From: Rhizobiaceae bacterium
Lineage (GTDB): Bacteria > Pseudomonadota > Alphaproteobacteria > Rhizobiales > Rhizobiaceae
Direction of reading: 5' to 3'
Length of the DNA stretch: 64,000 nt
Assembly (NCBI GenBank): GCA_023953845.1
Contig: JAMLJC010000001.1
Span: 3,110,501-3,174,500, forward strand
Shown here: positions 51,650 through 60,446 of the stretch, piece after piece
How positions within the stretch are numbered: position 1 is the first letter of the stretch
How the letters are laid out: each line of letters starts with the position of its first letter
The notes under the pieces: model-generated
Seen by the model: only the letters and a program-made list of their open reading frames with translations
Told to the model about the DNA's origin: nothing
The model's database searches: none
Position numbers and translations under genes: made by a program

Positions 51650-51692
51650 TTGACAGGTCGTCTCTTGTATACAAAAATGTGAAAAATTCACA
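51650..51692 (+). promoter_or_regulatory. Promoter region of second Ehu-like operon with TTGTATACAA and TGTGAA-AAA-TTCACA dyads
   Basis: TTGACA (51650-51655) is a consensus -35. With a 17-bp spacer the -10 would be AAAAAT (51673-51678). The perfect palindrome TTGTATACAA (51665-51674) lies between and would block polymerase. A second dyad, TGTGAA-AAA-TTCACA, spans 51678-51692. The gene starts at 51710. Confidence 0.6.
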
Positions 51693-51709
51693 ACAAGGGA
51701 ACGATCACA

Positions 51710-52555
51710 ATGTGGAGCATCCTCAAGCGTATCGCGCTCGGAATTGCAATTGTGTCGGCAGGCATAGGCCACGCGACTGCCGAAACGACGTTGGAAAAGG
51801 TCAAGGCAGCCGGCTTCATACGTGTCGGTTTCCCGAACCAGGTGCCTTACGCCTACGCGGACGACAAGGGCCAGCTTACCGGCGTCGATGCCGATATCGC
51901 TCGTCGGGTCGTCGAGCGTATGGGAATCCCCCAGATGGACGGCGTGCTCACGGAATTCAGCTCGCTGATCCCGGGATTGAAGGCGGGCCGGTTCGATATG
52001 GTGTTGGCCATGTTCGTCAATCCGACGCGCTGTGCGGAGGTGGCATTCTCTGAACCGGCCTATTCGGTCGGCCAGGGACTTATCGTCGCCAGCGGCAACC
52101 CGAAACAGATCAAGAGCTATGACGATCTGGTCAGCGGCGAGGTCCAGATCGCCGTGATGGCCGGGGCCGTCCAGGCGAACAATCTGAAGACGCTCGGCGT
52201 CCCGGAAGCGAGAATCCAGAGTTACCCCGATATGACTGGCAGTGTTGCTGCCGTCACGTCCGGTCGCGCCGATGTATTTGCCATCAGCGCGCTCGCGGCG
52301 AGGCGGTTGATCGGTATGGAAGGCATGAGTTCGGTGGCGCTTGTCGAAGGGTTCCCTGACCCGGTCGTCAATGGCAAGCCCGCGCGCGGCTACGACGCCT
52401 TCGCCATGCGCAAGGATGACGCGGATTTGCTGGAGGCGTTCAACAAGGCGCTGGCCGAGGTGATGGGCGAGCCGGATTTTGTTGACGTTCTCACATCCTA
52501 TGGGCTGACCAAGGACGATATTCCGAACAAGAAGACCGCGGAGCTTTGCCAGTAG
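51710..52555 (+). CDS. Ectoine/hydroxyectoine-type solute-binding protein 2 (EhuB-like)
   Basis: 281 residues with AAGGGA about 8 nt before the ATG. A signal peptide (ILKRIALGIAIVSAGIGHATA) precedes the SBP_bac_3 fold, with GFIRVGFPNQVPYAYADDKG, DGVLTEFSSLIPGLKAGRFD and NPTRCAEVAFSEPAYSVGQG. It parallels the EhuB-like protein at 49668 segment by segment, but the ligand-pocket residues differ (NEAPFGYA versus NQVPYAYA), so a related but distinct ligand is likely. It leads the operon with two permeases downstream. Confidence 0.85.
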   Translation: MWSILKRIALGIAIVSAGIGHATAETTLEKVKAAGFIRVGFPNQVPYAYADDKGQLTGVDADIARRVVERMGIPQMDGVLTEFSSLIPGLKAGRFDMVLAMFVNPTRCAEVAFSEPAYSVGQGLIVASGNPKQIKSYDDLVSGEVQIAVMAGAVQANNLKTLGVPEARIQSYPDMTGSVAAVTSGRADVFAISALAARRLIGMEGMSSVALVEGFPDPVVNGKPARGYDAFAMRKDDADLLEAFNKALAEVMGEPDFVDVLTSYGLTKDDIPNKKTAELCQ

Positions 52556-52582
52556 GAGGCTTGCCGAGCCAGGCAGCGTGCC

Positions 52583-53242
52583 ATGAATCCGGATAGCTTC
52601 CTGCTCATTCTGTCCGGTGCGGCCACGACGCTCGACATTGCCGCCAGGTCTATCGTCTGCAGTCTGGTGATTGCCGTCGTCGTGGGCACCGCGACCGCCC
52701 TTGGCGGGAGCCTTGTCCGCTTTCTGCTCACTGTTTATGTCGAGTTGTTCCGGGGCACGTCGCTCGTCGTCCAGCTGTTCTGGATGTACTTCGTGCTTCC
52801 CCAGTTCGGGATCGTCCTCAGCGAGCACACTGTCGCCGTCACGGCGATCTCGTTGAACTATGGCGCGTATGGTGCAGTCATCGTGCGCGGGGCCATTGTC
52901 GCGATCGACAAGAGCCAATGGGAGGCGGCGTCATCCCTGGGACTGCGCCGCCTGCCCACGCTGCGATACGTAGTGTTTCCGCAAGCGAGCGTCTTTCTTA
53001 TCAAGCCGCTCGGCGTGCTTTTCGTGCAATTGGTCAAGGCGACTTCGCTCGTCTCCTTGATCACGATCCCCGACCTTACCTACCGCGCCTACCAGTTGAA
53101 CCAGCTTTCCATGCAGATCGTGCCTATTTTCGGCACCGTGCTGATCATCTACTACCTGATGACGAAGCTGGTCGCGGGAAGTTCCAGCCTTCTCGACGGG
53201 TATCTGGGTACGTGGCGGCGTCCCGGCGCGGTGAAGCCATGA
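52583..53242 (+). CDS. Amino-acid ABC transporter permease (EhuC-like) 2
   Basis: 219 residues, HisQ/EhuC class, with an N-terminal span, VELFRGTSLVVQLFW and the EAA loop QWEAASSLGLRRLPTLRYVVFPQ. It lies 27 bp after the binding-protein gene, and its stop overlaps the start of the next permease (ATGA at 53239-53242). Confidence 0.87.
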   Translation: MNPDSFLLILSGAATTLDIAARSIVCSLVIAVVVGTATALGGSLVRFLLTVYVELFRGTSLVVQLFWMYFVLPQFGIVLSEHTVAVTAISLNYGAYGAVIVRGAIVAIDKSQWEAASSLGLRRLPTLRYVVFPQASVFLIKPLGVLFVQLVKATSLVSLITIPDLTYRAYQLNQLSMQIVPIFGTVLIIYYLMTKLVAGSSSLLDGYLGTWRRPGAVKP

Positions 53243-53979
53243 GCGGCCTCGACTGGAACAGCGCGTTTGCTCTTGAGATCCTGCCCCGCCTTCTCCAGGG
53301 CACGATGTGGACGCTGATCACGACGCTTGCGTCGTTTGCTGTGGCCGCGGTGCTGGGCATCGTCTTCGCCGTGCTGTGCGACGCGCCTCGCGCAATCGCC
53401 CGATGGCCCGCCCGCGCGCTGGTGGATTTCATCCGCGGAACGCCGATCCTGATCCAGCTTTATCTGCTCTACTTCTCGCTGCCGGCCATCGGGCTGACCC
53501 TTCCGGCGTTGCTTGTCGGCATTCTGACGCTGTCAATCCACTACGCCTGCTACATGTGTGACACGTATCGTGCCGGTCTTTCTGCTGTACCCAAGGGCCA
53601 AAGGGAAGCCGCACATTCTCTCGGCCTGCGTCGCCGGCAGACCTTCTTCATGATCGTCCTGCCCCAGGCGATCCGTCCCATCATTCCGATGCTCGGCAAT
53701 TATCTGATCTTCCTGTTCAAGGAGACGCCGCTCCTGTCCGCCGTCGCGATCATCGAGCTCCTGCAAACGGCAAAGCTGATCGGTTCAGAGACGTTCCGGT
53801 ACACGGAGCCATTTACACTGGTCGGCCTGATCTTTCTGGTGCTGAGTCTCGCGGCCTCCTGGGTGCTTCGCAAGCTGGAAGCACGATATGCGACCGGACG
53901 GTATGGCCGATCAACCTCCCCCGGCACTGCGAACGAAGGACCACGCGCTCCTACCAGGAATGCTCAGCCTCAGGCCTGA
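53239..53979 (+). CDS. Amino-acid ABC transporter permease (EhuD-like) 2
   Basis: 246 residues, HisM class: LVDFIRGTPILIQLYLLYFS and the EAA loop QREAAHSLGLRRRQTFFMIVLPQ. The C-terminal 25 residues (after ARYATGRYGR) are a hydrophilic Pro/Ala/Arg tail absent from usual EhuD. No ATPase gene follows; the next gene, 154 bp away, is a dehydrogenase with its own operator. The ATPase at 47452 is the nearest candidate partner. Confidence 0.87.
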   Translation: MSGLDWNSAFALEILPRLLQGTMWTLITTLASFAVAAVLGIVFAVLCDAPRAIARWPARALVDFIRGTPILIQLYLLYFSLPAIGLTLPALLVGILTLSIHYACYMCDTYRAGLSAVPKGQREAAHSLGLRRRQTFFMIVLPQAIRPIIPMLGNYLIFLFKETPLLSAVAIIELLQTAKLIGSETFRYTEPFTLVGLIFLVLSLAASWVLRKLEARYATGRYGRSTSPGTANEGPRAPTRNAQPQA

Positions 53980-54053
53980 GCCGATCCCCCGGCGGAGCAG
54001 CTACCCACCCATGTCCGGGCCATATCTCGCATCAGACGGCAGCGGATAACCGC

Positions 54054-54106
54054 TTGACACCCGTTTGGGGATCGTCAATATCTGCATCCAACGTTTTATG
54101 TATACA
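54054..54106 (+). promoter_or_regulatory. Sigma70-like promoter and TGTATACA operator before the dimethylglycine-dehydrogenase-like gene
   Basis: TTGACA (54054-54059), a 16-bp spacer and CAATAT (54076-54081) form a good promoter. The perfect dyad TGTATACA (54099-54106) lies just downstream of the predicted start site, a classic repressor position. It shares its core with the sites at 50711 and 51665. Confidence 0.6.
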
Positions 54107-54133
54107 AAAATCATTAAAGTAACGGAGCCTTGA

Positions 54134-56599
54134 ATGACGGTCGCTTCCTCACCCGAGAGTACCGCCACGCATCTCTCGCGGCCGCCGACCGCTCCATCGT
54201 CGGCACGCGTAGTCATCATCGGCGGCGGTGCGGCCGGCACGAGTGTCGCCTATCACCTGAGTAAACGCGGAATGACGGACATCGTGCTTTTGGAGAAGGG
54301 GCTTCTGAGCTCCGGTACGACCTGGCATTCCGCCGGCGACATACCGCTGATGAAGCCTACGGGGCTGATCGGACTCGTGCGCTATGGCGCCCAACTCTAT
54401 GCGCAGCTCGAAGAGGAAACCGGTCAGTCCGTAGGCTGGCGCAACTGCGGCTACATCAAGGTCGCACGGACGCGGGCCCGCTTCGAGGACTACAAGCGCT
54501 CCGTTTCAACCTTCAACGCGCTCGGCGGGGCTGCCGAAGTCATCAGCAACGAACGCGTCAAGGAGATATGGCCGCTAGCGACCGTGGACGACCTCAAGGG
54601 CGCGGTCTGGGAACCCGGAAGCGGGCGGTTGGACCCGACGGGCCTTGTCCAGGCCTACGCAAAGGGTGCGCGGTCCCGCGGCGTCACGATCATCGAAAAC
54701 TGCGCCGTCCTGGGAATCGAGCAAAACAAGGGCGTGGTTGCCGGTGTGGTGACCAGCCACGGTACGATCAAATGCGAGACGGTGGTCAATTGCGCAGGTC
54801 TATGGTCGCGACGTATCGGAGAAATGGCGGGCGTGAATGTCCCGCTGCATGCGACTGAACATTTCTACATGCTGACCAAGCCCATCGAGGGCATCCACCG
54901 TAACCTTCCCATCCTCAACGATCCCGATGGCAACGTCTACATGCGGGAAGACCTCGGTGGCCTGCTGGTCGGTTGTTTCGAGCCCGGCGCAAAGTCGTTG
55001 CCGCTCGAAAAGATCCCCGAGGAATTCTCGTTCGGTCGGCTGGAGGAGGACTGGGACCACGTCGGACCTTACATGCAGAATGCGATGCAGCGCGTACCTG
55101 CGATCGAAACGGCGGAAATCCGCTACCTGATGAACGGCCCGGAGAGTTTTACCCCGGATGGCAATCTGCTTGTCGGCGAGGCGCCGGAGCTGCGCTCGTT
55201 CTACGTGCTCGCGGGATTCAACTCCGGCGGCGTGGCGATGTCGGCGGGCATGGGCAGGATGATCAGCGAGTGGATCGTCGACGGCGGGCCGAGCGTCGAC
55301 ATGACCCGCTACGATATCCGCCGTTTCGGCGATATTCACAACAACACCAGATGGCTGGGCGTGCGCGTGACCGAGATCGTCGGCAGGCACATGGCCGTTC
55401 CGACGCCGGGAAAGGATTATGCGACCGGCAGACCGCAACGTCTCTCGCCCTTCCACGCCTTCATGGCGGAGCGTGGGGCGCAATTCGGTTCTCTGATGGG
55501 CTGGGAGCGGCCTCTGTGGTTTGGCGATGCTGAACCTGTTCAGGAGAACCCGTTCGGTCGCCCGTGGTGGCTGGATTGCTCGTCCATGGAGCACAAGGCT
55601 GCGCGCGAAGCCGTCGCGCTTTTCGACCTTTCTTCCTTCGCCAAGTTTCTGCTGTCAGGCGCGGACGCACTTGAAGCCGCCCAGAACATTTTCGCCAGCA
55701 ACATGGATGTCCCGGTCGGCCGCGTCGTCTACACGACCATGCTCAATGATCGCGGCGGCATCGAGTCCGACCTGACGGTCATCCGGCGCGGTGAACAGGA
55801 ATTTCTGATCGTCACCGGCGCGGGGCAGGCGACACGCGACATGCATTGGATAAGGCAGGCGATCGACCCAGCGCTGCGGGCGACGGTTACGGACTTGACG
55901 TCCAGCTACGGTGTCCTCGGTGTCATGGGGCCGAGATCACGGGAGCTTCTGTCGCGCGTCTGCGACGAGGAAATGTCGAACGCGGCCTTTCCTTTCAGAA
56001 CAGCTCGGATGGTCTCGATCGGCGGCGCGCGGGTGCTGGCATCCAGAATTTCCTATGCCGGCGAACTCGGCTGGGAACTCTATATCCCACCTGAAGTTGC
56101 CCTGTCGGTTGTCGCACGCATCTGGGACGAAGGGGCCGATCTCGGGCTTAGATGCGCGGGATATAATGCCTTGGGCTCCCTGCGCATGGAAAAGGGCTAC
56201 CGTTCGTGGGGGCGCGATGTCGTCGCAGACGTCACGCCGCATGAAGCGGGGCTCGCGTTCACGCTCAGCGGCAAGAAGGATTTTATTGGCGCTGCTGCCG
56301 TACGCTCCCAGTCCCACGGCGCATCAACGCGCCAACTGGTGCAACTCGCAGTCGATACCGAAGACGAATGGCTTTATGGGGACGAGCCGGTGTTTCTGAA
56401 TGGAACATATGTCGGCATGGTTTCTTCGGCAGCCTATGGGCATACGGTCGGCACATTGATTGCCTTTGCGATGCTCAGCAGACGCGATGGCGTGTCGACG
56501 CCGCATCAATACGAGATCGAGATTGCAGGGCGCAGGTTTGCAGCGCGTGCTCTGGATGCACCACTCTACGACCCCGGGAGCATCCGCATGACAGGGTGA
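54134..56599 (+). CDS. Dimethylglycine/sarcosine dehydrogenase-like FAD and folate-domain protein
   Basis: 821 residues. An N-terminal DAO domain (about 25-400) with GGGAAG (30-35) and His65 in TTWHSAG, the position of covalent FAD attachment in dimethylglycine dehydrogenase. Next is an FAO_M segment (to about 445), then GcvT aminomethyltransferase (about 450-725) and a GcvT C-terminal domain to the end. Family enzymes N-demethylate dimethylglycine, sarcosine or similar methylamines, transferring the one-carbon unit to tetrahydrofolate. An operator shared with the Ehu-like operons suggests that it degrades the imported N-methylated compound. The next gene is a convergent GntR regulator. Confidence 0.9.
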   Translation: MTVASSPESTATHLSRPPTAPSSARVVIIGGGAAGTSVAYHLSKRGMTDIVLLEKGLLSSGTTWHSAGDIPLMKPTGLIGLVRYGAQLYAQLEEETGQSVGWRNCGYIKVARTRARFEDYKRSVSTFNALGGAAEVISNERVKEIWPLATVDDLKGAVWEPGSGRLDPTGLVQAYAKGARSRGVTIIENCAVLGIEQNKGVVAGVVTSHGTIKCETVVNCAGLWSRRIGEMAGVNVPLHATEHFYMLTKPIEGIHRNLPILNDPDGNVYMREDLGGLLVGCFEPGAKSLPLEKIPEEFSFGRLEEDWDHVGPYMQNAMQRVPAIETAEIRYLMNGPESFTPDGNLLVGEAPELRSFYVLAGFNSGGVAMSAGMGRMISEWIVDGGPSVDMTRYDIRRFGDIHNNTRWLGVRVTEIVGRHMAVPTPGKDYATGRPQRLSPFHAFMAERGAQFGSLMGWERPLWFGDAEPVQENPFGRPWWLDCSSMEHKAAREAVALFDLSSFAKFLLSGADALEAAQNIFASNMDVPVGRVVYTTMLNDRGGIESDLTVIRRGEQEFLIVTGAGQATRDMHWIRQAIDPALRATVTDLTSSYGVLGVMGPRSRELLSRVCDEEMSNAAFPFRTARMVSIGGARVLASRISYAGELGWELYIPPEVALSVVARIWDEGADLGLRCAGYNALGSLRMEKGYRSWGRDVVADVTPHEAGLAFTLSGKKDFIGAAAVRSQSHGASTRQLVQLAVDTEDEWLYGDEPVFLNGTYVGMVSSAAYGHTVGTLIAFAMLSRRDGVSTPHQYEIEIAGRRFAARALDAPLYDPGSIRMTG

Positions 56600-56779
56600 T
56601 AAGGCGCCGGTCGAGGCGCTATCGCCGATCGCACTTCGACTTCGTGATCTGACGACAGGACGCTCCATCGGTCCGAAATGACGCCAATACGTCGAAAGAT
56701 TTAAAAGCTATCTGCTGCGGCCTGATATCTGGATCGAGCAATGAAATGGCAGGACGGGCGAGGCGCAGTCTGGTCTTTG

Positions 56780-57580
56780 TTATCCTGTATGCTCAAGTTG
56801 GGCGGAGCCTTCCCAATTCATCTTTTTGAGAAAGTCAGTCAGTCGTTGCCGGCTGGACGATATGTGATGCGCCATTGCATCGCGCGCTGCGCCGGCGTCC
56901 CGCTGCCGTATCAGATCCAGTACCAGCGCGTGTTCGCGAATGACCTCAGTGCCTTGTGCTCCAGGCTGGAAGTGCACGAGTTGCCGCATCAAAAGACGTT
57001 CGTCGTCTTGCGAAAACTCGACCGCGCGTGCGGCCTCTACGAACCTTGGGTTCGTGGTGGAAATGGCGATCGCATCGTGGAAAAGATAGTCGTAGTGATG
57101 GCTGATATGGCCTGACGCGAAAGCGTCTTCTAGCTGACACAAGGCGGCAGTCATTTTTGCAAGATCGTCGGGGCTGCGCCGCTTGGCGGCGAAATAGGCC
57201 GCCTGCGGTTCGAAGATCAGGCGAAACTCAAGGTCGTCCAGCATCGCCTTGGCGTGAACCGGCGAGTTGACCAGCACGCTTCTGGCTGAAGTAACAAGAT
57301 GATCGAGACCGGCTACATAGCTGCCGGAACCACGCATGGACTCGATCAGGCCGTCGCTTCGGATTTTGTCGAGCGCCTGGCGCACGACGGGCCTCGACAC
57401 GCCGTATGTCGTCGCGAGTTCCGGCTCCGACGGCAGTTTCGCGCCCTTCGCAAATCGGCCGGATACGATCGCGTGGAGCAGGCTGCGGTAGACGCGCTCA
57501 TGCAGACCGCCGGGCCGATCCGTTCCGAACAGACCGACGTCGCGGGTGGTTTCGGATGTCATATCTTTGGCGCGGGCCAT
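56780..57580 (-). CDS. GntR family regulator (FadR/FCD type) of the peptide-transport operon
   Basis: 266 residues. Winged-helix domain (about 25-95): LHERVYRSLLHAIVSGRFAKGAK, TYGVSRPVVRQALDKIRSDGLI, RGSGSYV. FCD helical domain (about 110-245): LEFRLIFEPQAAYFAA, HYDYLFHDAIAISTTN, with typical metal-site Asp/His positions. It lies 115 bp downstream of the aldehyde dehydrogenase on the same strand, so it may be co-transcribed with the operon that it probably regulates. An alternative ATG is at 57562. Confidence 0.9.
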   Translation of the reverse strand: MARAKDMTSETTRDVGLFGTDRPGGLHERVYRSLLHAIVSGRFAKGAKLPSEPELATTYGVSRPVVRQALDKIRSDGLIESMRGSGSYVAGLDHLVTSARSVLVNSPVHAKAMLDDLEFRLIFEPQAAYFAAKRRSPDDLAKMTAALCQLEDAFASGHISHHYDYLFHDAIAISTTNPRFVEAARAVEFSQDDERLLMRQLVHFQPGAQGTEVIREHALVLDLIRQRDAGAARDAMAHHISSSRQRLTDFLKKMNWEGSAQLEHTG

Positions 57581-57695
57581 CCAGGTCTCAAGCTACTTTC
57601 CTTCACAAGACCGGATGCATCGCCCGACATGAGCATCTTGCGCAACCCCGGCTCGCGATTCAGCTTTGTCTAAACACAGAAATACCGCGGAGCGC

Positions 57696-59189
57696 TCAAT
57701 CCGTGCGGATGAATACGCCCTTCGTATTGAGATATTCGTGCAAGTGCTCGATACCGCCCTCGCGGCCGTATCCGCTCATCTTATAGCCGCCAAACGGCAT
57801 GGCTGGGTCGATGGCGTGATAGGTGTTGATCCAGACCGAGCCCGCTTTCAGGCTCGCCGACAGCCGATGCGCGGTCGCCAGGTCGCGGGTCATGACGCCG
57901 GCTGCGAGACCATACGGCGTGTCGTTGGCGCGTCTCACGACCTCTTCCAGCGTGTCGAACGGCATCGCGGAAATGACCGGCCCGAAGATTTCTTCGCGCG
58001 CGATGGTCATCTTGTCGGTCACATCGGCGAAGACGGTGGGAGCGACAAAATGGCCGTCGAGGAACGCGCCATCCTGCAGCCGTTCGCCGCCGACGACCAG
58101 ACGTGCGCCTTCTGTAGGCCCCGAATTCATAAAGCCGGTCACCTTTTCCAGCTGGCGCTGCGAAATCAGCGGACCGATTTCCGTCTGGGGATCGATGCCG
58201 TTGCCGATCCGCAAGGCAGCGGCGAAGCGGCCGAGCCGCTCGACGAACTCGTCATGGATCGACCGCGCCACGAAAAGCCGCGAGCCGGCGATGCAGATCT
58301 GTCCGGAATTGGCGAAGACCGACATGGCCGCGACCGGAACGGCCCGTTCCAGATCGGCATCGGCGCAGACGATGACCGGTGATTTGCCGCCAAGTTCCAC
58401 CGAGACGCGTTTCAGGTTCCCGGCGGATGCCCGGACGATGCTCTGGCCGGTCGCCGTCGATCCGGTGAAGACGATCTTGTCGACATCCGGATGCTCTGCC
58501 AGAGGTGCGCCCGCCTCACGCCCGGCACCCGTCACGACATTCACCACGCCGTCCGGCACGCCTGCCTCCGTCATCAGTTCGGCGATGAGCAGCGGCGTCA
58601 GCGGAGCTTCTTCGGACGGTTTCAGGACGACAGTGCAGCCGGTAGCCAGCGCCGGTCCGATCTTCCAGATCGATGCGGCCGTCGGAGCATTCCAGGGGAT
58701 GATCGCGCCGACGACGCCGACCGGCTCCTTGCGCGTGTAGGAGACGATCTCACCCGGCAGCGAGTTTTCGATCGTCTCGCCGTGGATCGACGTCGCCATG
58801 CCTGCATAGAAGCGCAGCATGCCGACGACACGATTGCGGTTCGCGCGCGTGCGGACGATCGGCATGCCCATGTCGAGCGTGTCGGACAGGCTGATCTCGT
58901 CCCAGTGCTTGTCGAAGAGATCCGCGATCTTCAGGAGCAGCACCTGCCGTTCATAAGGCTTGAACCTGCTCCAGGGTCCCTCGAATGCGGTTCTGGCAGC
59001 GGCTACCGCACGGTCGATATCGGCTTTTGCGGCAGCTGGCACCGTCGCAAGCACTGCTCCGGTTGCCGGGTTCCGCGTCTCGAAAGTCTCGCCGGAAAGC
59101 GCATCGACCCATTGTCCCCCAATGAACATCTGCCGGTGCGAGCCGTCGAGCGTCCGTCGCAACCCAGCCGGGTTTGTCTGTGCTGTCAT
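57696..59189 (-). CDS. NAD(P)-dependent aldehyde dehydrogenase
   Basis: A 497-residue classical ALDH. Active-site residues are intact: Asn167 (IIPWNAP), Lys190 (VLKPSE), Glu265 (VSVELGGKSP) and Cys299 (NSGQICIAG). The closing motif GGYKMSGYGREGG is present. It oxidises an aldehyde to the acid. It lies 12 bp after the serine hydrolase gene in the operon headed by the dipeptide-type transporter, so it probably acts on an amino-aldehyde or similar product. Family motifs do not fix the substrate. Confidence 0.93.
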   Translation of the reverse strand: MTAQTNPAGLRRTLDGSHRQMFIGGQWVDALSGETFETRNPATGAVLATVPAAAKADIDRAVAAARTAFEGPWSRFKPYERQVLLLKIADLFDKHWDEISLSDTLDMGMPIVRTRANRNRVVGMLRFYAGMATSIHGETIENSLPGEIVSYTRKEPVGVVGAIIPWNAPTAASIWKIGPALATGCTVVLKPSEEAPLTPLLIAELMTEAGVPDGVVNVVTGAGREAGAPLAEHPDVDKIVFTGSTATGQSIVRASAGNLKRVSVELGGKSPVIVCADADLERAVPVAAMSVFANSGQICIAGSRLFVARSIHDEFVERLGRFAAALRIGNGIDPQTEIGPLISQRQLEKVTGFMNSGPTEGARLVVGGERLQDGAFLDGHFVAPTVFADVTDKMTIAREEIFGPVISAMPFDTLEEVVRRANDTPYGLAAGVMTRDLATAHRLSASLKAGSVWINTYHAIDPAMPFGGYKMSGYGREGGIEHLHEYLNTKGVFIRTD

Positions 59190-59201
59190 GTCTCAGCTCC
59201 C

Positions 59202-60425
59202 TTACGCCAGCGCCTTCATCGCCGCCTTGATGAAATCGAGGCGCATTTCAGAACCACAGTGGGATGAATCGCGGTGCAACGCCACTTCTTCGGGCGTCAT
59301 GTAGACATGCCGCGGCACGGCTCCGAGGATGACCGCGACCGTGTTGTTCTTCGGGCTGACGTAGATCCACTGGCCGTAGCTGCCGAGCGCCTGGTAGTCG
59401 CCGCCTTCCCGCACCCACCACAGATAGCCGTAGCCCTTGTAGGCCGAATCGGCGCCGCCGGCGACGCCGCGCTCGCCGCCGAAATCGAAGGCGAAGTTCG
59501 GCGCGGTCGGGCTGGTCGAAGCCTTGACCCAGCCCTCCGGCACGACGCGCTTGCCGTCGATGACGCCGTCGTTGAGCATGAACAGGCCCCAGCGCGCATA
59601 GTCGCGCAGGGAGGCGCCGCAGCAACTGCCGACGACTTCGTGCCCGTCGTCGGAATCGAGGATGAAGAAGCCGTCCTGCTCGAAACCCATCGGCGCCCAA
59701 AGCTTCTCCGAGCAGTATTCGGAGACGTTCTTGCCTGTCGCGCGACTGAGGATATGGCTGAGCAGGAAGGTGTCGCCGGTGTTGTAGTAGAACTGCGTGC
59801 CGCGCGGGTTCGCGCGCGGGCGTGTCTTCAGGTAATTCAGGATGTAGTCTGGTTTACGCGCCGCGATCACCTTGATGTAGTGCTCGGCGACGTCCGTCTT
59901 GAGATCGTCGGTGTTCTCGACCCATTCGACGCCCGACGCCATGTGCAGCAGGTCTTCGATGGTGACGCCGTCATAGGCGGAACCCTTGAACTCCGGCAGG
60001 TAGTCGGTGATCGGCTGGTGAACCGACTTGATCGCGCCGTCCTGTACCGCCGCGCCGATCAGGATAGCCGCAAGCGACTTAACCATGGATGACGACTGCC
60101 AGCAGCGTTCCGGATTCAAACCCTGCGCATAGCGCTCCAGTTTGATCTCTCCGTCTTTGACGATCAGCAGGCCGCTGACGAACTCCCACCGCATCAGATC
60201 GTCGATGCTGAGCGATTTGCCCTTGCTCTCGAAAGTGATGTCGAGCGGCGTTTCGGCGACGGCGAGCGGCTTAGGCGTGCCCTTCGCGATGGTGCGCGTT
60301 GCCCAGATGCGGTCCCAGTTGAGGAACGCCTCGCCCTGTATGTTCGGGGACCAGAGGAGAAAGTCGCCAGCCATGTGACGGCGGATGAACTGGTCGGTCG
60401 GCTCTCCGTCTACCGTTTTCTGCAT
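59202..60425 (-). CDS. Serine hydrolase of the class C beta-lactamase family
   Basis: 407 residues without a signal peptide, hence cytoplasmic. The catalytic SxxK is Ser113-Met-Val-Lys116, and a YxN-like motif appears as YYNTGDTF. The fold and length resemble 6-aminohexanoate-dimer hydrolase, esterase EstB and D-aminopeptidases rather than true beta-lactamases. It lies 21 bp after the transporter ATPase gene. Hydrolysis of an imported amide, ester or D-peptide, followed by aldehyde oxidation, is a plausible order. Confidence 0.87.
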   Translation of the reverse strand: MQKTVDGEPTDQFIRRHMAGDFLLWSPNIQGEAFLNWDRIWATRTIAKGTPKPLAVAETPLDITFESKGKSLSIDDLMRWEFVSGLLIVKDGEIKLERYAQGLNPERCWQSSSMVKSLAAILIGAAVQDGAIKSVHQPITDYLPEFKGSAYDGVTIEDLLHMASGVEWVENTDDLKTDVAEHYIKVIAARKPDYILNYLKTRPRANPRGTQFYYNTGDTFLLSHILSRATGKNVSEYCSEKLWAPMGFEQDGFFILDSDDGHEVVGSCCGASLRDYARWGLFMLNDGVIDGKRVVPEGWVKASTSPTAPNFAFDFGGERGVAGGADSAYKGYGYLWWVREGGDYQALGSYGQWIYVSPKNNTVAVILGAVPRHVYMTPEEVALHRDSSHCGSEMRLDFIKAAMKALA

Positions 60426-60446
60426 CTCGTTCTCCTCTGTCGGCTG

